A DNA stretch of 64,000 nucleotides from Tulasnella sp. 424. Taxonomy: Eukaryota > Basidiomycota > Agaricomycetes > Cantharellales > Tulasnellaceae. The position numbers and the translations under genes were made by a program. Under the pieces are notes generated by a model. That model had not been told where the DNA came from. It did no database searches and saw nothing but the letters and a program-made list of their open reading frames with translations. Shown piece after piece: positions 31,748 through 44,849 of the stretch. How positions within the stretch are numbered: the first letter of the stretch is position 1; the number at the start of each line of letters is the position of its first letter. The stretch is taken from NCBI GenBank assembly GCA_019633425.1, contig WSUB01000200.1, forward strand, positions 1-64,000, written 5' to 3'.

Positions 31748-33630
31748 CGGATGGTCTGCCGTAGGAGAGATTGACAGTTAGATGGGGCGATGGTCAAGTA
31801 GGAGCAACGCCCTGATGGGGGGAGGTGGTATGAGGGACTGGGTGGTGAGTCGGAGGGACAGGCATCCACGCAGCACTCCCGCGCGAACTGCGCTAGCACC
31901 GCCCTCCTCCTCGGTACCCTTTCCTTGATGAAGTGTGACCACATATTCATGGACGCCTTTTCCCTCTCGTTGCAAGCCACCTTGTCGACTCGCGATCCGG
32001 CGTTGCAGATATGGTAACGTCGGACGACTGAACGCTTCGATTCGCTTTCACCAAGTATCGTTTCGGTCTCCCTAAGGCCCTCGTCGATTGAAGCTACAAA
32101 CATAGCATCCGCTACTCAGTTTCACGTTCTGCGCTCTTACCATCGAATAATTCGACCTGGATTGCAGGCGACCGCGCGGCCATAGCGCACAGCCTCAAGC
32201 TTACGCCCAGACTGTAGTGCGGCGGTCATATGCTTCCAACTTCGAGAACGCGATGTCCATTTCGCCTAAGGGAACCCTCTGGGTAGTCAAGTAACTTTGG
32301 CGCTTTTGGCGCAACCAGTGCGTCAACCAAATCAATCGGTGGCAGGGTTTGCACGAAAAAATAAGTAAAATTTGAACATAGGGAACGGTAGCGCAGACCT
32401 GGAATAATAGGGTCGAACTTCGTCCGAAGGCTTCGTCTCCCTCATTAGGGGGGAGCTAGACTTGGCGAACAGCTGGTTGCGTCGAACGTTGGGGGTACCG
32501 TCTCCCTTGATTTGTTCGCTGAGTAGGCGGTCTGGTGTAATCAAGGCACGTGTGCCGAGCAAGAAACATACAATAAAATTTTCCAAGATTCAATTTTACG
32601 ACCATTCAAGTTGCACTTTGGCACATTAATGTTCTCCCTCAAGCAGCTTCAGCCCACCTAACTCTTAGACCCAGTGACGTCCTCTGAGCCTCAATCTCGG
32701 TCGTAGACACGGGTGGTCGACCTCAGATTGAGGAGATGTGACAAAATCTTCCCCGAGTTAATCTCGACCAAGAACGCCCAGAAGTAATTGGCGGTGTGGG
32801 GTCGAACCATGGTCATCGTTGGTGTATGCGTCGACCAATATATTAGATGATTACGTTGTACTGTGCTCTCCCCGTCTCAGCCGAGCTGCTATGCAGAATG
32901 AAAAGACTGAAGGGAACAGTCGGTTAAGCCGGATTTAACTATATGCAATATGAGATTCGCCCTGGTTAGAGAGCTTTAGAAGAACGCAGAGAAGGTGAGA
33001 CCTCCCAGATGGGGACTTTGGGGCATGCGTTGCCGCTGTCGGATTCGGTCGAAGGTGCCGAGTCGGCTATTAGTCCAATACATCATATTCTGATGCCTTG
33101 GGGAACATGGGATTTGCAGGAAGCGAGAGGCTGTGTGCTATTGGCTGTTGGTGTTTGGCCCTTTCGGCGTGTCATACAGCAGAATGTTCGTTTTCCGTCA
33201 CCACTGGCACTCGCACAAGTCGTCACCCCCGCTTCAAAAAATCCCTCGAATGACTCTCCGAGAACACGACCCTTCTTTTTTCTGCGGACAACCCAGGTCT
33301 ACCGATACAGGAAAGTGCTCGCGGTGCGAGGGCGTTGAAGGCCCAAAGCCTCGAGTGCAACGTTTCTGTTGGAATTCTTCGAAAACACATGGTAGAGGTG
33401 CGGCGAGAGCGAGCGGTATTGGCGAAATGTACTCATAGCCAGTTGGAGATATGAGGGGTTTAGGTACGGTGCGTTCTTGACTTATAAATGGTGGAAGAAA
33501 CTACTCACTTTTGGTCTAATCCCCCAGAACTCCTCCCCCCTCGTCTCTGTTCATCACGAAGCCTTGCCCCATAACCGTCCATACCCCTTCCTACTTGACC
33601 ATCTTTCAACCGTATACGACCTAGCTCGGC
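31748..33630. other. Intergenic region between divergent kinase-TPR genes
   Basis: 1.9 kb. 32103-31760 (minus) has a possible 5' exon of the left gene. 32689-32697 and 32725-32733 are perfect 9-nt inverted arms (CCTCAATCT/AGATTGAGG) that could form a hairpin. A TTATAAAT element at about 33480-33488 lies upstream of the right gene's ATG. Otherwise I see nothing coding. Confidence 0.5.
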
Positions 33631-36600
33631 ATGGCGGACAGCCGGCCACAACAGGCCATGGGGCCTCAAAGCCAACCCAAGGCTGTGAGTCCTTCCAATA
33701 CGCGAAGGCGGAAGTACGCACTGACATAGAACTTTTAAGCGGAAGGTTCTGAACGGAATGTTCTGGCACCGAATCGACCCTGCTACAATCAAAATAGCAG
33801 ACTCCAAACCATGTGCGAAAGGCGGGCAAGGGACGATCGTCATTGGAACTATGATTCCTTCTGAAGAAGTCCCGACATGGATCCCTGAACCATTCCTGGA
33901 AACGTCCCTTGAAAGGAAATTGGCGATAAAGAAGTATGAATGGAATCGTAAGGATGCCGAAGCATCGGCCAAGTTTTTCAAGGTAAGGTTGCCTTGATAA
34001 ATGTCCTTCATTCTTCTAATCGCCCCTGCACCAGTCTTTCGCCTACGAGCTCAGTATAATGGCATGCTTGTCTCACCCCAACATTATCAAAATTTTTGGG
34101 TTTGTCGAGGACATAGAGAATGGCGACGCTTGGATCGTTTTACCTTGGGAGGCAAACGGAAACGTCCGGGAGTTTCTGGCGTCAGGCGAGTGGGACGTTC
34201 CCGAACGTGTATCCTTGGTGAGCGCGTATCATGCGTGCCATTAATCTTGAGTGATACAAACAAATCATCGACTTAGATTCAAGATGTAGCCAAGGGTGTG
34301 GAGTACTTACACACGAGACAACCTCCGATCTGTCACGGCGACCTCAAGTCGGTGAGTCCGTCAGGCAGCCGACCGAGATGCCGTGCACTCATCTGCCGGT
34401 GTTTCAGTTGAACATCCTCGTCAACTCCTTGTACCACGCAGTGATCACGGATTTTGGATCGGCCAGGACTAAAGAAGGCGTCGATGCAACGACAGACGAC
34501 CGTGGCCCGGAGCCACCACGCCACATGAACATCGACGATCTCGTCCAAGAACTGATATCTCCAAAAATCAAATTCGACCAATCCAATTTGGAGCTCACTT
34601 TAACGGGAGCTGGGTATTCCTTGCGGTGGACAGCCCCTGAGGTGCTGGGTGATGGCCCCGGGGCCCAGGATTTACCTAGCGATATGTGGGCACTGGGCTG
34701 GATCTGCTGGGAGGTAAGTACGCTATGAGCTGGAGGATCTTCGCTGGCTTTTGCTCACGTGTACGAATATCCTTTAGATCTTCACCGGTAAAATCCCGTT
34801 CCAAGAACTCAGAGTCGACAGCGTGGTGATATCGAAGGTTGTAAAAGGACAGTTGCCAGCGATTCGGGGAGAAGCCAACCTGTCCCGAGTTCTAAAACTG
34901 TGCAGTTTAATTATGGACTGTTGGATGTCGAATCCAGTGGAGAGGATAGATGCCTCCACGTTTCAGCGAAAGGTTGGCTTTGTGGTGAGTGTGTTGATGG
35001 AGGGCCACATCACCGAGTGTTAAACAAGCCGTGCATTAGCCATCCTCGAACCCTTCAGTCGATAGGTCTGGCGGTGCGAAAGTACGATCCGCAGCGCTGT
35101 TACACGAATTAGGGACGATGCACTGGCTTCAGAACAATAGCGCGGCCGCGGAGTCGCACTACCAGCAGGCTATCGAGGTTGCGACCCAAACGAAGGACGA
35201 CAGGGCAAAAGCGAACGCGCTGAACCACCTTGGAGTTGTCTATCGTGGTGGATGGAGGAATCAAGAGGGGGTAGACGTGTTGAAGGAATCATATGAGATC
35301 TACTCTCGCATCGGGGACGACCTGGGTACGGCGAACGCGTTGCACGGTCTGGGAGTGATTTACCGCGCAGAGTCGAGGAACCAAGAGGCGGAGCAGGCTT
35401 TCACGGAGGCGCTCCAGATCCACTCGGTCGGTCTAGGTGCGGCGAATGCGCTGAACGGCTTGGGGAATACCTACCGGGCACAGTCGAGGAACCAAGAGGC
35501 GCAGAAGGCTTTCACGGAGGCGCACGAGACCTACTGTCGCATCGGGGACGACCAGGGCGCGGCGAATGCGTTGAACTACTTGGGGGATACCTACCGCGCA
35601 CAGTCGAGGTACCAAGAGGCGGAGAAGGCTTTCACGGAGGCGCACGAGATCTACTGCCGCATCGGGAATAACCGGGGTGCGGCGAATGCTTTGAACGGCT
35701 TGGGGAATACCTACCGCCCACAATCGAGGAACCAAGAGGCGGAGAAGGCTTTCACGGAGGCGCAGAAAATACACTGTCTCATTGGGGACGACCTGGGTGC
35801 GGGGAATGCGTTACGCGGTCTGGGGGAGATTTACCACGCACAGTCGAGGTACGGAGAGGCGGAGAAGGCTTTCACGGAGGCGCACGAGATCCACTGCCGC
35901 ATCGGGAACGACCGGGGTGCGGCGAATGCGTTGAACAGCTTGGGGAATACCTACCTCGCACAGTCCAGGAACCGAGAGGCGGAGAAGGCTTTCATGGAGG
36001 CGCACCAGATCCACTCTCGCATCGGGAACCACCTGGGTGCGGCGAATGCGCTGAATGGCTTGGGGATTACCTCCCGCGCACAGTCGAGGAACCAAGAGGC
36101 GGAGAAGGCTTTCACGGAGGCGCACAAGATACACTGTCTCATTGGGGACGACCTGGGTGCGGGGAATGCGTTATGCGGCCTGGGGGAGATTTACCACGCA
36201 CAGTCGAGGTACGGAGAGGCGGAGAAGGCTTTCACGGAGGCGCACGAGATCTACTGCCGCATCGGGGTCGGTCTGGGTGCGGCGAATGCGCTGCACGGCT
36301 TGGGGAATACCTATCGGGTACAGTCGAGGTACCACGAGGCGGAGAAGGCTTTCACGGAGGCGCACGAAATCCACTGTCTCATTGGGGACGACCTGGGTGC
36401 GGGGAACGCGTTATGCGGTCTGGGGGAGATTTACCGCTCACAGTCGAGGTACCGAGAGGCGGAGAAGGCTTTGAAGGAGGCGCACCAGATCTACTTTCGC
36501 ATCGGGAACGACCTCGGTGCAGCGAACGCCTTGAACGGCTTGGGGAATACCTACCGCCCACAATCGAGGAACCAAGAGGCGGAGAAGGCTTTCAGGGAGG

Positions 36601-37373
36601 CGCACGAGATCTACTGTCGCATTGGGGACGACCTGGGTGCGGCGCATGCGTTGGACGGTCTGGGAGAGATTTACCGCGCACAGTGGAGGAGCCAAGAGGC
36701 GGAGAAGGCTTTCACGGAGGCGCACGAGACCCACCGTCGCATCGGGGATGACCTGGGTGCGGCGAATGCGTTGAACGGTCTGGGAGAGATTTACCGCACA
36801 CAGTGGAGGAACCAAGAGGCGGAGAAGGCTTTCACGGAGGCGCGCGAGATCCACTCTCACATCGGGAACCACCTGGGTGCGGCGAATGCGTTGAATGGCT
36901 TGGGGGATACCTACCGCGCACGATCGAGGATCAAAGAGGCGGAGAAAGCCTTTATGGAGGCGCACGAGATCCACTCCCGTATCGGGAACGACCTGGGTGC
37001 GGCGAATGCGTTGGACGGTCTGGGAGAGATTTACTGCACACAGTCGAGGTACCAAGAGGCGGAGAAGGCTTTCACGGAGGCGCACCAGATCCACTCTCGC
37101 ATCGGGAGCAACCTCGGTGCGGCGAACGCGTTGGACGGTCTGGGAGAGATTTACTGCGCACAGTCGAGGTACCAAGAGGCGGAGAAGGCTTTCACGGAGG
37201 CGCACCAGATCCACTCTCGCATCGGGAACTACCTCGGTGCGGCGAACGCCTTGAACGGCTTGGGGAATACCTACCGCGCACAGTCGAGGAACCAAGAGGC
37301 GGAGAAAGCTTTCACTGAGGCGCGCCAGATTCACTCCCGCATCGGGAACGACCTGGGTGCAGCGAATGGCTGA
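33631..37373 (+). CDS. Kinase-TPR fusion protein with a near-identical TPR array
   Basis: Exons 33631-33684, 33740-33982, 34035-34217, 34277-34351, 34408-34713, 34778-34984 and 35040-37373, all phase 0, give 1133 codons. Kinase features: loop AKGGQGTIVIG, Lys in LAIKKYEW, HPNIIKIFGFVED, HGDLKSLNILV, DFGSAR, WTAPEVL, SDMWALGWICWE and CW...PVERID. The 183-, 75- and 207-nt exons match the minus-strand paralogue exactly. The last exon encodes at least 18 TPR units of 40 residues, consensus GAANALNGLG, YRAQSR, QEAEKAFTEAHEI. From 35520 to 37320 the period is exactly 120 nt, with very little variation between units. The stop at 37373 results from a one-base loss in the last unit: the array continues in another frame to about 37447. 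Probably a recognition receptor with kinase output; ligand unknown. Confidence 0.78.
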
Positions 37374-37447
37374 ACGGCTTGGGGAATACCTGCCGCGCAC
37401 AGTCGAGGAACCAAGAGGCGGAGAAGGCTTTCATGGAGGCTCACGAA
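35118..37447 (+). repeat. Coding tandem array of 120-bp TPR units
   Basis: Landmark GCGGAGAAGGCTTTCACGG recurs every 120 nt from about 35500 to 37320. One unit near 35401-35511 is 9 nt shorter. Units differ at few sites and some neighbours differ at only a handful of positions, which indicates recent unit turnover. Confidence 0.95.
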
Positions 37448-38075
37448 ATCACCTATAGTAGACATGATGTCTGAGATATTGTGGCCAAGCTCACAAAATT
37501 ATCCCGTGTATCGCTGGCAAGGCCCTCCTATTTTTACCGCTCCCCTTCTCCTATACCTTTTTATATGAAATTATTTTCCCCATAAATCCGATACTCTAAT
37601 ATATAATACATTACTCTGATCTCGTTTTGGGGCATGAATATCGAGTTTCCAAGCGGTTTATAGTGTTTTTAGACCGCTTTTCCTGAGTGATGCGGTCTAT
37701 ACCAGAGATACTGCTTTCTGCAATATGAAAAAGGGGTTCGATTTTCCCAGAGCCGTAAGTTTGTCATTTACACGGTTACACGCTTTCGCTTTCCGTGCTG
37801 GGTAGCGATTTCATGTCTTTGCTTGTGTAATGAATTTCCTTTGAGACCGAATGTTTCCGTGAGCCCAAGCCGGGAGCAATCAGCCGATATTTCCCGGAGA
37901 TGTCTCAACTGGCGGGGTTTCCCGGAGATGTCTCATGAGAGGTCTCCGGGAGAATCGGCGGTGTGATCTCCCGGAAGCTATGGCGCGCCGTTGTGCGTGA
38001 GCGTAACAACTTGTTACTGACGACTCCAACCAACTCGCACGAATGACATCTCATTCGAAAGCATTACAAATCTCT
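37374..38075. other. Convergent 3' flanks of the kinase-TPR gene and VPS23
   Basis: Starts with the last partial repeat unit (to 37447) and an AT-rich stretch. CCCGGAGATGTCTCA occurs at 37893-37907 and again at 37921-37935. The second copy pairs with TCTCCGGG at 37943-37950 (8-nt arms), with a CTCATGAG palindrome in the loop. No gene seen. Confidence 0.55.
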
Positions 38076-40167
38076 CTACGTCCAATTCATCGCAGCGCCC
38101 ATGGGAATGCCAGATGTGATCTTCTGAATTAGCGCTCTCTTCATAAATTGCTCTTCTGCGAGCACTCTGGTAGTCTATAGTTTGCAAAGTGTCGGTTCAA
38201 GCTGTGTGATCGGCGCGAGTAGTTGGGAAGCTTACTTTGATAAACCGGTCAAGATCTATCCTTCCAGAGTTCAAGGCGCGATGAAGATGATAGATGGTGT
38301 CCTCAATCGCATTATCCTCCGCGACGAGATTGATCAGCCTTCCAGAAGTTCAAAATTGTTAGTACGATGCTCGGTTGGAGGAACAGGACGACGCACTGAT
38401 TGTAAACAATAGCAGTTGAGCAAACCAGCTCGTCAACTTCCGGGTCCCCCTTTCGCTTCAGCTCTTGCACGTTGGCTTCGCCTGTTTGCACAGTCACGCG
38501 CATCCTGTCGGCTACACTCTTGCAGACGTCTCGAACTGCCACAAGGCGTGCCATTTCGTCGCGAATAGCAGGCTCTCCATGCAACAAGCTTGTCTGCGTG
38601 GCTCTCAAACGCTCTGCATCTTCGGTGACCGTCGAGCTAAATGACTGGAATTCGGCCAGAATCTTCTGACGAACGGATTCGTGCAATCTCATGAGTTCTG
38701 GATTCATCGGTCGGACGGGTGCTCCCCTCGTCGAATCCTCCGTTGCAGCCGCGGATAAGAATTCATCCTCCGCGTCCATTAGGTCAGGAACTGGCACAAC
38801 GGGTGCCGGGGCCGCAGTGCGTAAGGGTTGTACCGGGGGCCCTGGGGGAGGTGGCGGTGGAGTTTGCACTGCGACAGGAGGTGATGCAGTTGATTGATAT
38901 GGCGTTGCTGCGTTTGGTGGCATCTGTGGAGGGGATTGAACAGCCGGAGTCACGCCGTACAAGTTGGTGGGAGGAGTCCATTGAATCGCACCGGGTGGTG
39001 GAGGTGCAGGACGCGTCGGACTAGCGACAGCGTAGGGAAGCTGCTGGCTTGAAGGTGTTTGAGGTGCGTAGGAGATGGACGACGACGTTGCATGATGCGA
39101 AGGGCGAACTGGCGACTGTGGGAGGGGAACATTGGTCGGTGATGGAGCCTGGAAAGCCTGGGCCCATGGAGGAGGGGGAGGCCGGTCTAGCGGAGGTTGT
39201 GGTGGGAGGTGGGCTTGGGCCGGTGGTTGGCCCGGCAGAGGCGGTGGGGGACGGTTGCCTAGCGTTGACGTATTCTAGCGAAGCTCATGGGTTAGACCAT
39301 ATCATATCAACACTTGAAAGAACGGATATACTGCTCACTCCGGTTAACGTAGGGGTCAAATCGGGCAAAGGGCCCGGGGTGAAAAAACTACTTCCACCAG
39401 CAGGCTTAGGAGGCGGCATCGGTCGACCATCCGCAGTGAAAGTCGGGGCGGCCAACGGACTCTGAAGAGTGCTAGGAACAGGTGGAACCGGTGGAGGTCC
39501 GCCGGGTAAAGGTGCTACTTGGGGCTGGGCGGTGGTCGGAGTCACCGGCGTTATGGGGGTGGATTGGCTCGACATTGGTGGTCTTGGTGGAGGATCCTTT
39601 GGCTTGGCATATACAGGAGGTCCACGAGAGAAGGCCTCCTGCATGGATTCTACGAGTCCTCCCAACGTGCAACCCTAAATTGGTACGTCAGGTCATGCGC
39701 GGGTGCCTTAACTTTCTCGAGACTTGGTTGAACCCACCTCACTCTTCCGAGCCCAGTTCTGCAAATACTCAGTGTTGCATCGACCACTCAAATCCACTTC
39801 TTGGGACGGTTTGACGAGCATGTCGCTTGTAGGAACAACATAAGCAATTGGAGGCTCCTTTGGGTAATTCAATGTGATCCAAATAGCCACTGGGATATTG
39901 TACGTCGCCTGCCGAAATGTAATTGGTATCAAGCCATGGATACAGAGCAATAGTTGTTGTCGACCGTCATCGAACGCTGTGGGCGGTGGGATGAAGTCAG
40001 GGGGTGGTGACCTTTAGGTGCCCTGCCCACTCACTGTAGACATCCGTCTTGGGCCGCAGAGATGACAAGGCACCCAAAACTCGATCTACGTCGGTGAAAA
40101 CCCTATCGCGGTCGTTGTACGGTCCGATGACTTGACGAAGCCATTGCTGCGTGAGGGCGGAGGTCAT
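38076..40167 (-). CDS. VPS23: ESCRT-I subunit Vps23 / TSG101
   Basis: Ubiquitin-binding ESCRT-I component for multivesicular-body sorting at endosomes. Exons 40167-40035, 39976-39738, 39674-39339, 39274-38397, 38338-38236 and 38174-38076 close to 595 codons. The N-terminal UEV domain includes [20 protein letters not shown] and YLQNW. A long Pro-rich linker follows, then a coiled coil ([18 protein letters not shown]) and the C-terminal steadiness box ([45 protein letters not shown]). The acceptor at 39275 was preferred over a downstream AG because only it keeps the Pro-rich frame open. It starts 172 nt after the H2B stop on the same strand, a tight spacing. Confidence 0.92.
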
Positions 40168-40339
40168 TGACGGCTACACGGCGAGGTTGCATTCTGAACT
40201 GACGCGGCGATCTCATTATGCAGTCCCGCCAAGACACTCCCCACATCCCTCGTACCAGCATGAACCAGGAAAACAAAGGCATAAATATAAAGGAAATTAA
40301 AAGAACAATAACGAAGGAGCCGAAACGAGATGTATCCGT

Positions 40340-41060
<721 letters not shown>

Positions 41061-41225
41061 TTGCAGAGGTTAAAGGGGTTTGAGTGAGGAGGAGAGAGCT
41101 GAACGTTGCGAGGTGGTGGTTGTAAAGAGGTAGGTTTGGTCGAGCAAGATGGCAGAGGCAGGTCTATTTATTGGAATTCGACTCTAGACGGACCGTTAAG
41201 TCCGTTTGTTTACCGCTTTACTCGG

Positions 41226-41264
41226 CACGTGACTCGTGCCCTGGAACGTGAGCACTCACGTTCC
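41226..41264. promoter_or_regulatory. CACGTG box and perfect palindrome upstream of H2B
   Basis: CACGTG at 41226-41231, then arms GGAACGTGAG (41243-41252) and CTCACGTTCC (41255-41264) separated by CA. It lies about 180 nt upstream of the H2B ATG. Probably a binding site for a dimeric factor; which factor is unknown. Confidence 0.45.
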
Positions 41265-42578
41265 TCGAACGAGATGCATTCCGGCAGCGAAAGAAACGGA
41301 TGAACAGAGATGCGAAGGGTATCCTCCAACCAACCGGTCTTCATTTCGTCCTTTCCCAACGTGTCTGGAATCGTGAACTCACCGTACTTTTATCTCGATA
41401 CCTGCTGACCGTCCGGACTCTGCATCAAACCAGATGGACCCATTCGAATCACCCGGCCGCTTCCTCGACGAAACGGGTCGAAGCAGAGTTTCAAAGCGAT
41501 CCAAGGTGCCGACTTGATGTAGCATGGGGAGCAATTCCTGGTGTCTAGGGGTCCGTTGTTGAGGCCACTCCCACCGCAGAAAATAAGCGTCAAAGCGGAC
41601 GTATTTTCTTCTCCAACACTTGAATTCAGGCTGAGCGAGTTGCTTTCGGGGCTTGTAAGGGTAGCAAGGAAATATAGTATTTTTTGAAGCGAGAAGCGTG
41701 CTCAGTTGCTTGTAGATAAATAGAGTAGGTGGGAAGTTGATGAGGCTTGACGGGAGACGAGAGAATTGCAGGAGCCGTGTTGTGAGGGTAAATGAAGGGC
41801 AAACAAAGCCGGGTGAAGGAAAGAGTTTATGAGAGCCGATAAGGAGAAATCACGCGAAGAACCAAGTCCGTGGAGGGGTTTCGAATTGATGATGTCGGGT
41901 GGACCGAGGCTGTGATTGCGTAGTGGTAGATGCAGCCGAGTTGCCGGAAGAAAGGCTTAAGAAAATCTTGCAGAGCATGATGAGGGTTGGGATACTCGAG
42001 CGGTGAGTCAGAAGAGAGACAACTTTCGTGGGCGGTAGGAAGCCGAGGGAACGTCTGAGGTAGCCATAGTCGAGATCTAGAGCAACGTTTATAGGGGAGT
42101 CCTTTCAGCTTTCCCAAAGGCAGTCCAGGGGCAGACGACCCCTCTTGTCCTCAGGCATAATTGCTCGTCGCACCGCGACAAGTATTACAGTGACGTCATA
42201 GTAGATCTCTGGGTGGTAGCCATTGACCCGAGCCAAAAATCACCCAGTGTTTCTGTATGCTGCTGCCCCTCACGACGATATCGACTTTTCGTCACATTGT
42301 CCCCCCTGAACACTTATCCCCGTCGCTCATCCCCTTGAACGACCTTCACCAGCCCTGAAAATTCTGCCGCAGAGACTTTCACGAGCTAAATTAGATCCAA
42401 GACGCGTTCCTGAGCGCTCTCGGTAGGCAACCAGTGATTTAGGCGCCACTAGTACCGCTTTTAGCCCGAGTTTGTTTTCCACTTCCACTTCGCCTCCCAA
42501 CCCTTTCAGCTGCTAATCATTATTCTAGAAGCAAAAATACAAACGAAGCAAAGATAAGAGGCACCCGGTCGAACGATT
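41265..42578. other. Intergenic, no recognisable gene
   Basis: Upstream of H2B and downstream of the sphingoid-base kinase. A 96-codon minus-strand frame (42117-41827) has no recognisable features. I see nothing else. Confidence 0.5.
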
Positions 42579-44849
42579 CTAGTCTCCACCATGGAACTTG
42601 ATTCCATCCTTTCCGAATGTCTCCGGAACCATGAACTTGCCGTTCATGCTGAAGGTACGCAATAAACCAGGGTGAACTTCGACGTGGAATCCTTCGTAGG
42701 GGATCCGTTCACCGTCGATGGAGAAGCATTCACGATCCTTGGAAGCAGGGCCAGTCGGAATGATGCGGTACGCCCGCGTCTTGTGGTATCGATGCTGGAG
42801 GTGAGGAAGATCACAGGTATTCAGTAACATTCCTACCGTCGCTATACACTGAAGTGGCATACCGTATTAAGGTAGAAGGGTTCTCCCTTTGGGCCGCCAT
42901 CAATCATCTTAATCATCGTGCCGCGAGTTTCCTGGTCGGAGCAGTAGGGGATAGAGTGAGACATACATCAGACACATATCAGCGATACCCACAATTTCCT
43001 GAACGACCAAGTGAATAAAGCCATCACAAGGTTGCTTAATTGGGAAGTCCATGAGATCCCTATTTATCACCATGTAGTTAGAATAGAATAGCAATCCTGG
43101 CTCTTCCCAAAACGCACCTTGCCACGTAAGGCATCAGTCCACCGCTGAAGGGAGTAAACGAATCAGCGAAGGGTGAGTATCAGGATGAGTGGCTACTCAC
43201 TATGTATATAAGATTGGCTTGTCGAATTCAATCCATCCTTCGGTCCCCTCAGGTTCGTCAATGTGTTTCGGGAGCGGCATCCGTTGCTGAGCTTCGGCGC
43301 CGGGGGTAACATCAGGAGCAACGACCGACGGTGCAGGCCCGGCGAGGAACTCATCCAGAAGCTTGGGCTTGTCAGTCTCTGGCTCCTTGATAAGTACCCG
43401 AAGTTGCCTGGGAGTGTTTGTTATCACTGGTAGTAAAAGTGGAAATCAGCCACCCTCGAAGCGATGACTTCGGTTCAGTCTCACTCACCCCCCTTCAGGA
43501 AGCCGACAATGAAGCGGCTATCACCCATCCATCTTAGATGCTCGGTTCCTAACCTCGACTTAGGTCTTTAGTGGGGAAGCTTTCTGAAAGGTTTGGCATT
43601 GAGCATCTCACCAAGATCCAGTTCCGCCATGAGCCCACCAGACTGAGCCAGGAAGGAATACACGGTCTCTCGAGACTTCAGCATAGTAACAGAACTAAGG
43701 TCGAGGTGCATTGGGGTGCCTAAATAGGATCTAGTTAGCATCACAGCAACTAGACTCAATATGCTTCTTGACGAACCTTTGATGGCATTGAGAAGACTAG
43801 CAATGGGGTCGAATCCGTCCTGAAAATCAGATGCGTCACTTCGAATGATCAGAAGCATCCCAAAATGAAATCATGCCTACCACCAGACCTAAGAGGTTAA
43901 GGGAAAACGCGTTGCCACTGCCAGCGGGGATGGGCACGACGGCCACCTTCTCGAAGGCCGCCCGGGCATCAAGCCTCTTCGCGAAGCCGTTGATCACTTC
44001 ATAGGGTGTTCCGTCGCCAGACACAGTGATAATAGCGTCGTAGGTGAGCGGTAATGTCAAACACATCTCCCCAGCATGGCCGCCATGAGTGGTATCTAAT
44101 AGGGAAGTGGTTTGTACACGAGGCGGTGCGTCATCACGAAGAAATAGACTTACAAACAACGTCGAATGAGCAGTGCGCAGCTTCAAGGATCGGTTTTAGT
44201 CGCTTATCAAAGATAGCACGGCCTTTTCCCTGCGGTCGAAGGATTAGCGGGATGGACAGGCCGAGCATGGTAAAGCGGCGATACCTGTCCGCTTGCTGGG
44301 TTGACGAAAATCATGAATGACCTCCGTGGAGGAGCCTCTGCAAGAATGGTCAGCACCCATCCTACCCATATTAAAGATAACTTACCTCCATAAGCCGCCC
44401 GCAATAATGCCCTCACCCACTCAGCCTCGCTATCTGTATCCTCCGGTGTCGGGCTCTCGATGACCGCCTCCAGTGTCACTAAATGCAAATGCTGCTTCTT
44501 CCTTGCGAGAGTCGACAGACTCAACTTCCCATCTTTGATTTCCGCGTACAATACATTTTTAATGGATGTCTGGAGCGTTGGTGGTTCCAGCGCTGCGGGC
44601 GGAAGAGGTTGAGCAGGCTTCACTTTGGACAGGGGAGGAAACAGGAAGCTTACCCTCAGCTGCCTTCCGATGTACTTCCAAGAACTCGTCAGAAAATCTC
44701 ACAACGGCGTTTTTGCCGTCCATGGATATTGAGAGAGAATGCCACTGCGGGGCTGCGGCAACGGTTGGCATCGGCGGAGGCTTGTTCTTCAGAAACGTAC
44801 GCCGCAGGGTAGAGATTGACGACGCTCTCTGTATTTTGGTTGAAGCCAT
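42579..44849 (-). CDS. Sphingoid long-chain base kinase (DAGK-catalytic fold, Lcb4/5-like)
   Basis: Phosphorylates sphingoid bases (or a related lipid) at the membrane. The first exon starts at ATG 44849 (MASTKIQRAS); about ten exons follow to the stop at 42579. Catalytic-domain signatures: MIFVNPASGQGKG (nucleotide-binding), THGGHAGEM, YDAIITVSGDGTPYEVING (SGDGT motif) and VPIPAGSGNAFSLNLLG. Later segments MHLDLSSVTM and GGLMAELDLGTEHLRWMGDSRF correspond to the C4/C5 regions of sphingosine kinases. The C-terminal sandwich ends with KDRECFSIDGERIPYE and KDGIKFHGGD. The lid and linker exons between 43440 and 42910 are read with less certainty. The 5' leader contains the breakpoint of the downstream segmental duplication, so this gene is not itself duplicated. 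Confidence 0.85.

Noticed and set aside
36055..37318. Several long alternate frames over the TPR array
   Set aside because: They are open only because the 120-bp unit is repeated; the TPR frame continues from the kinase exons in phase.
35433..37400. CRISPR-like regular repeats
   Set aside because: The organism is a fungus, there are no spacers, and the repeats are contiguous coding TPR units.
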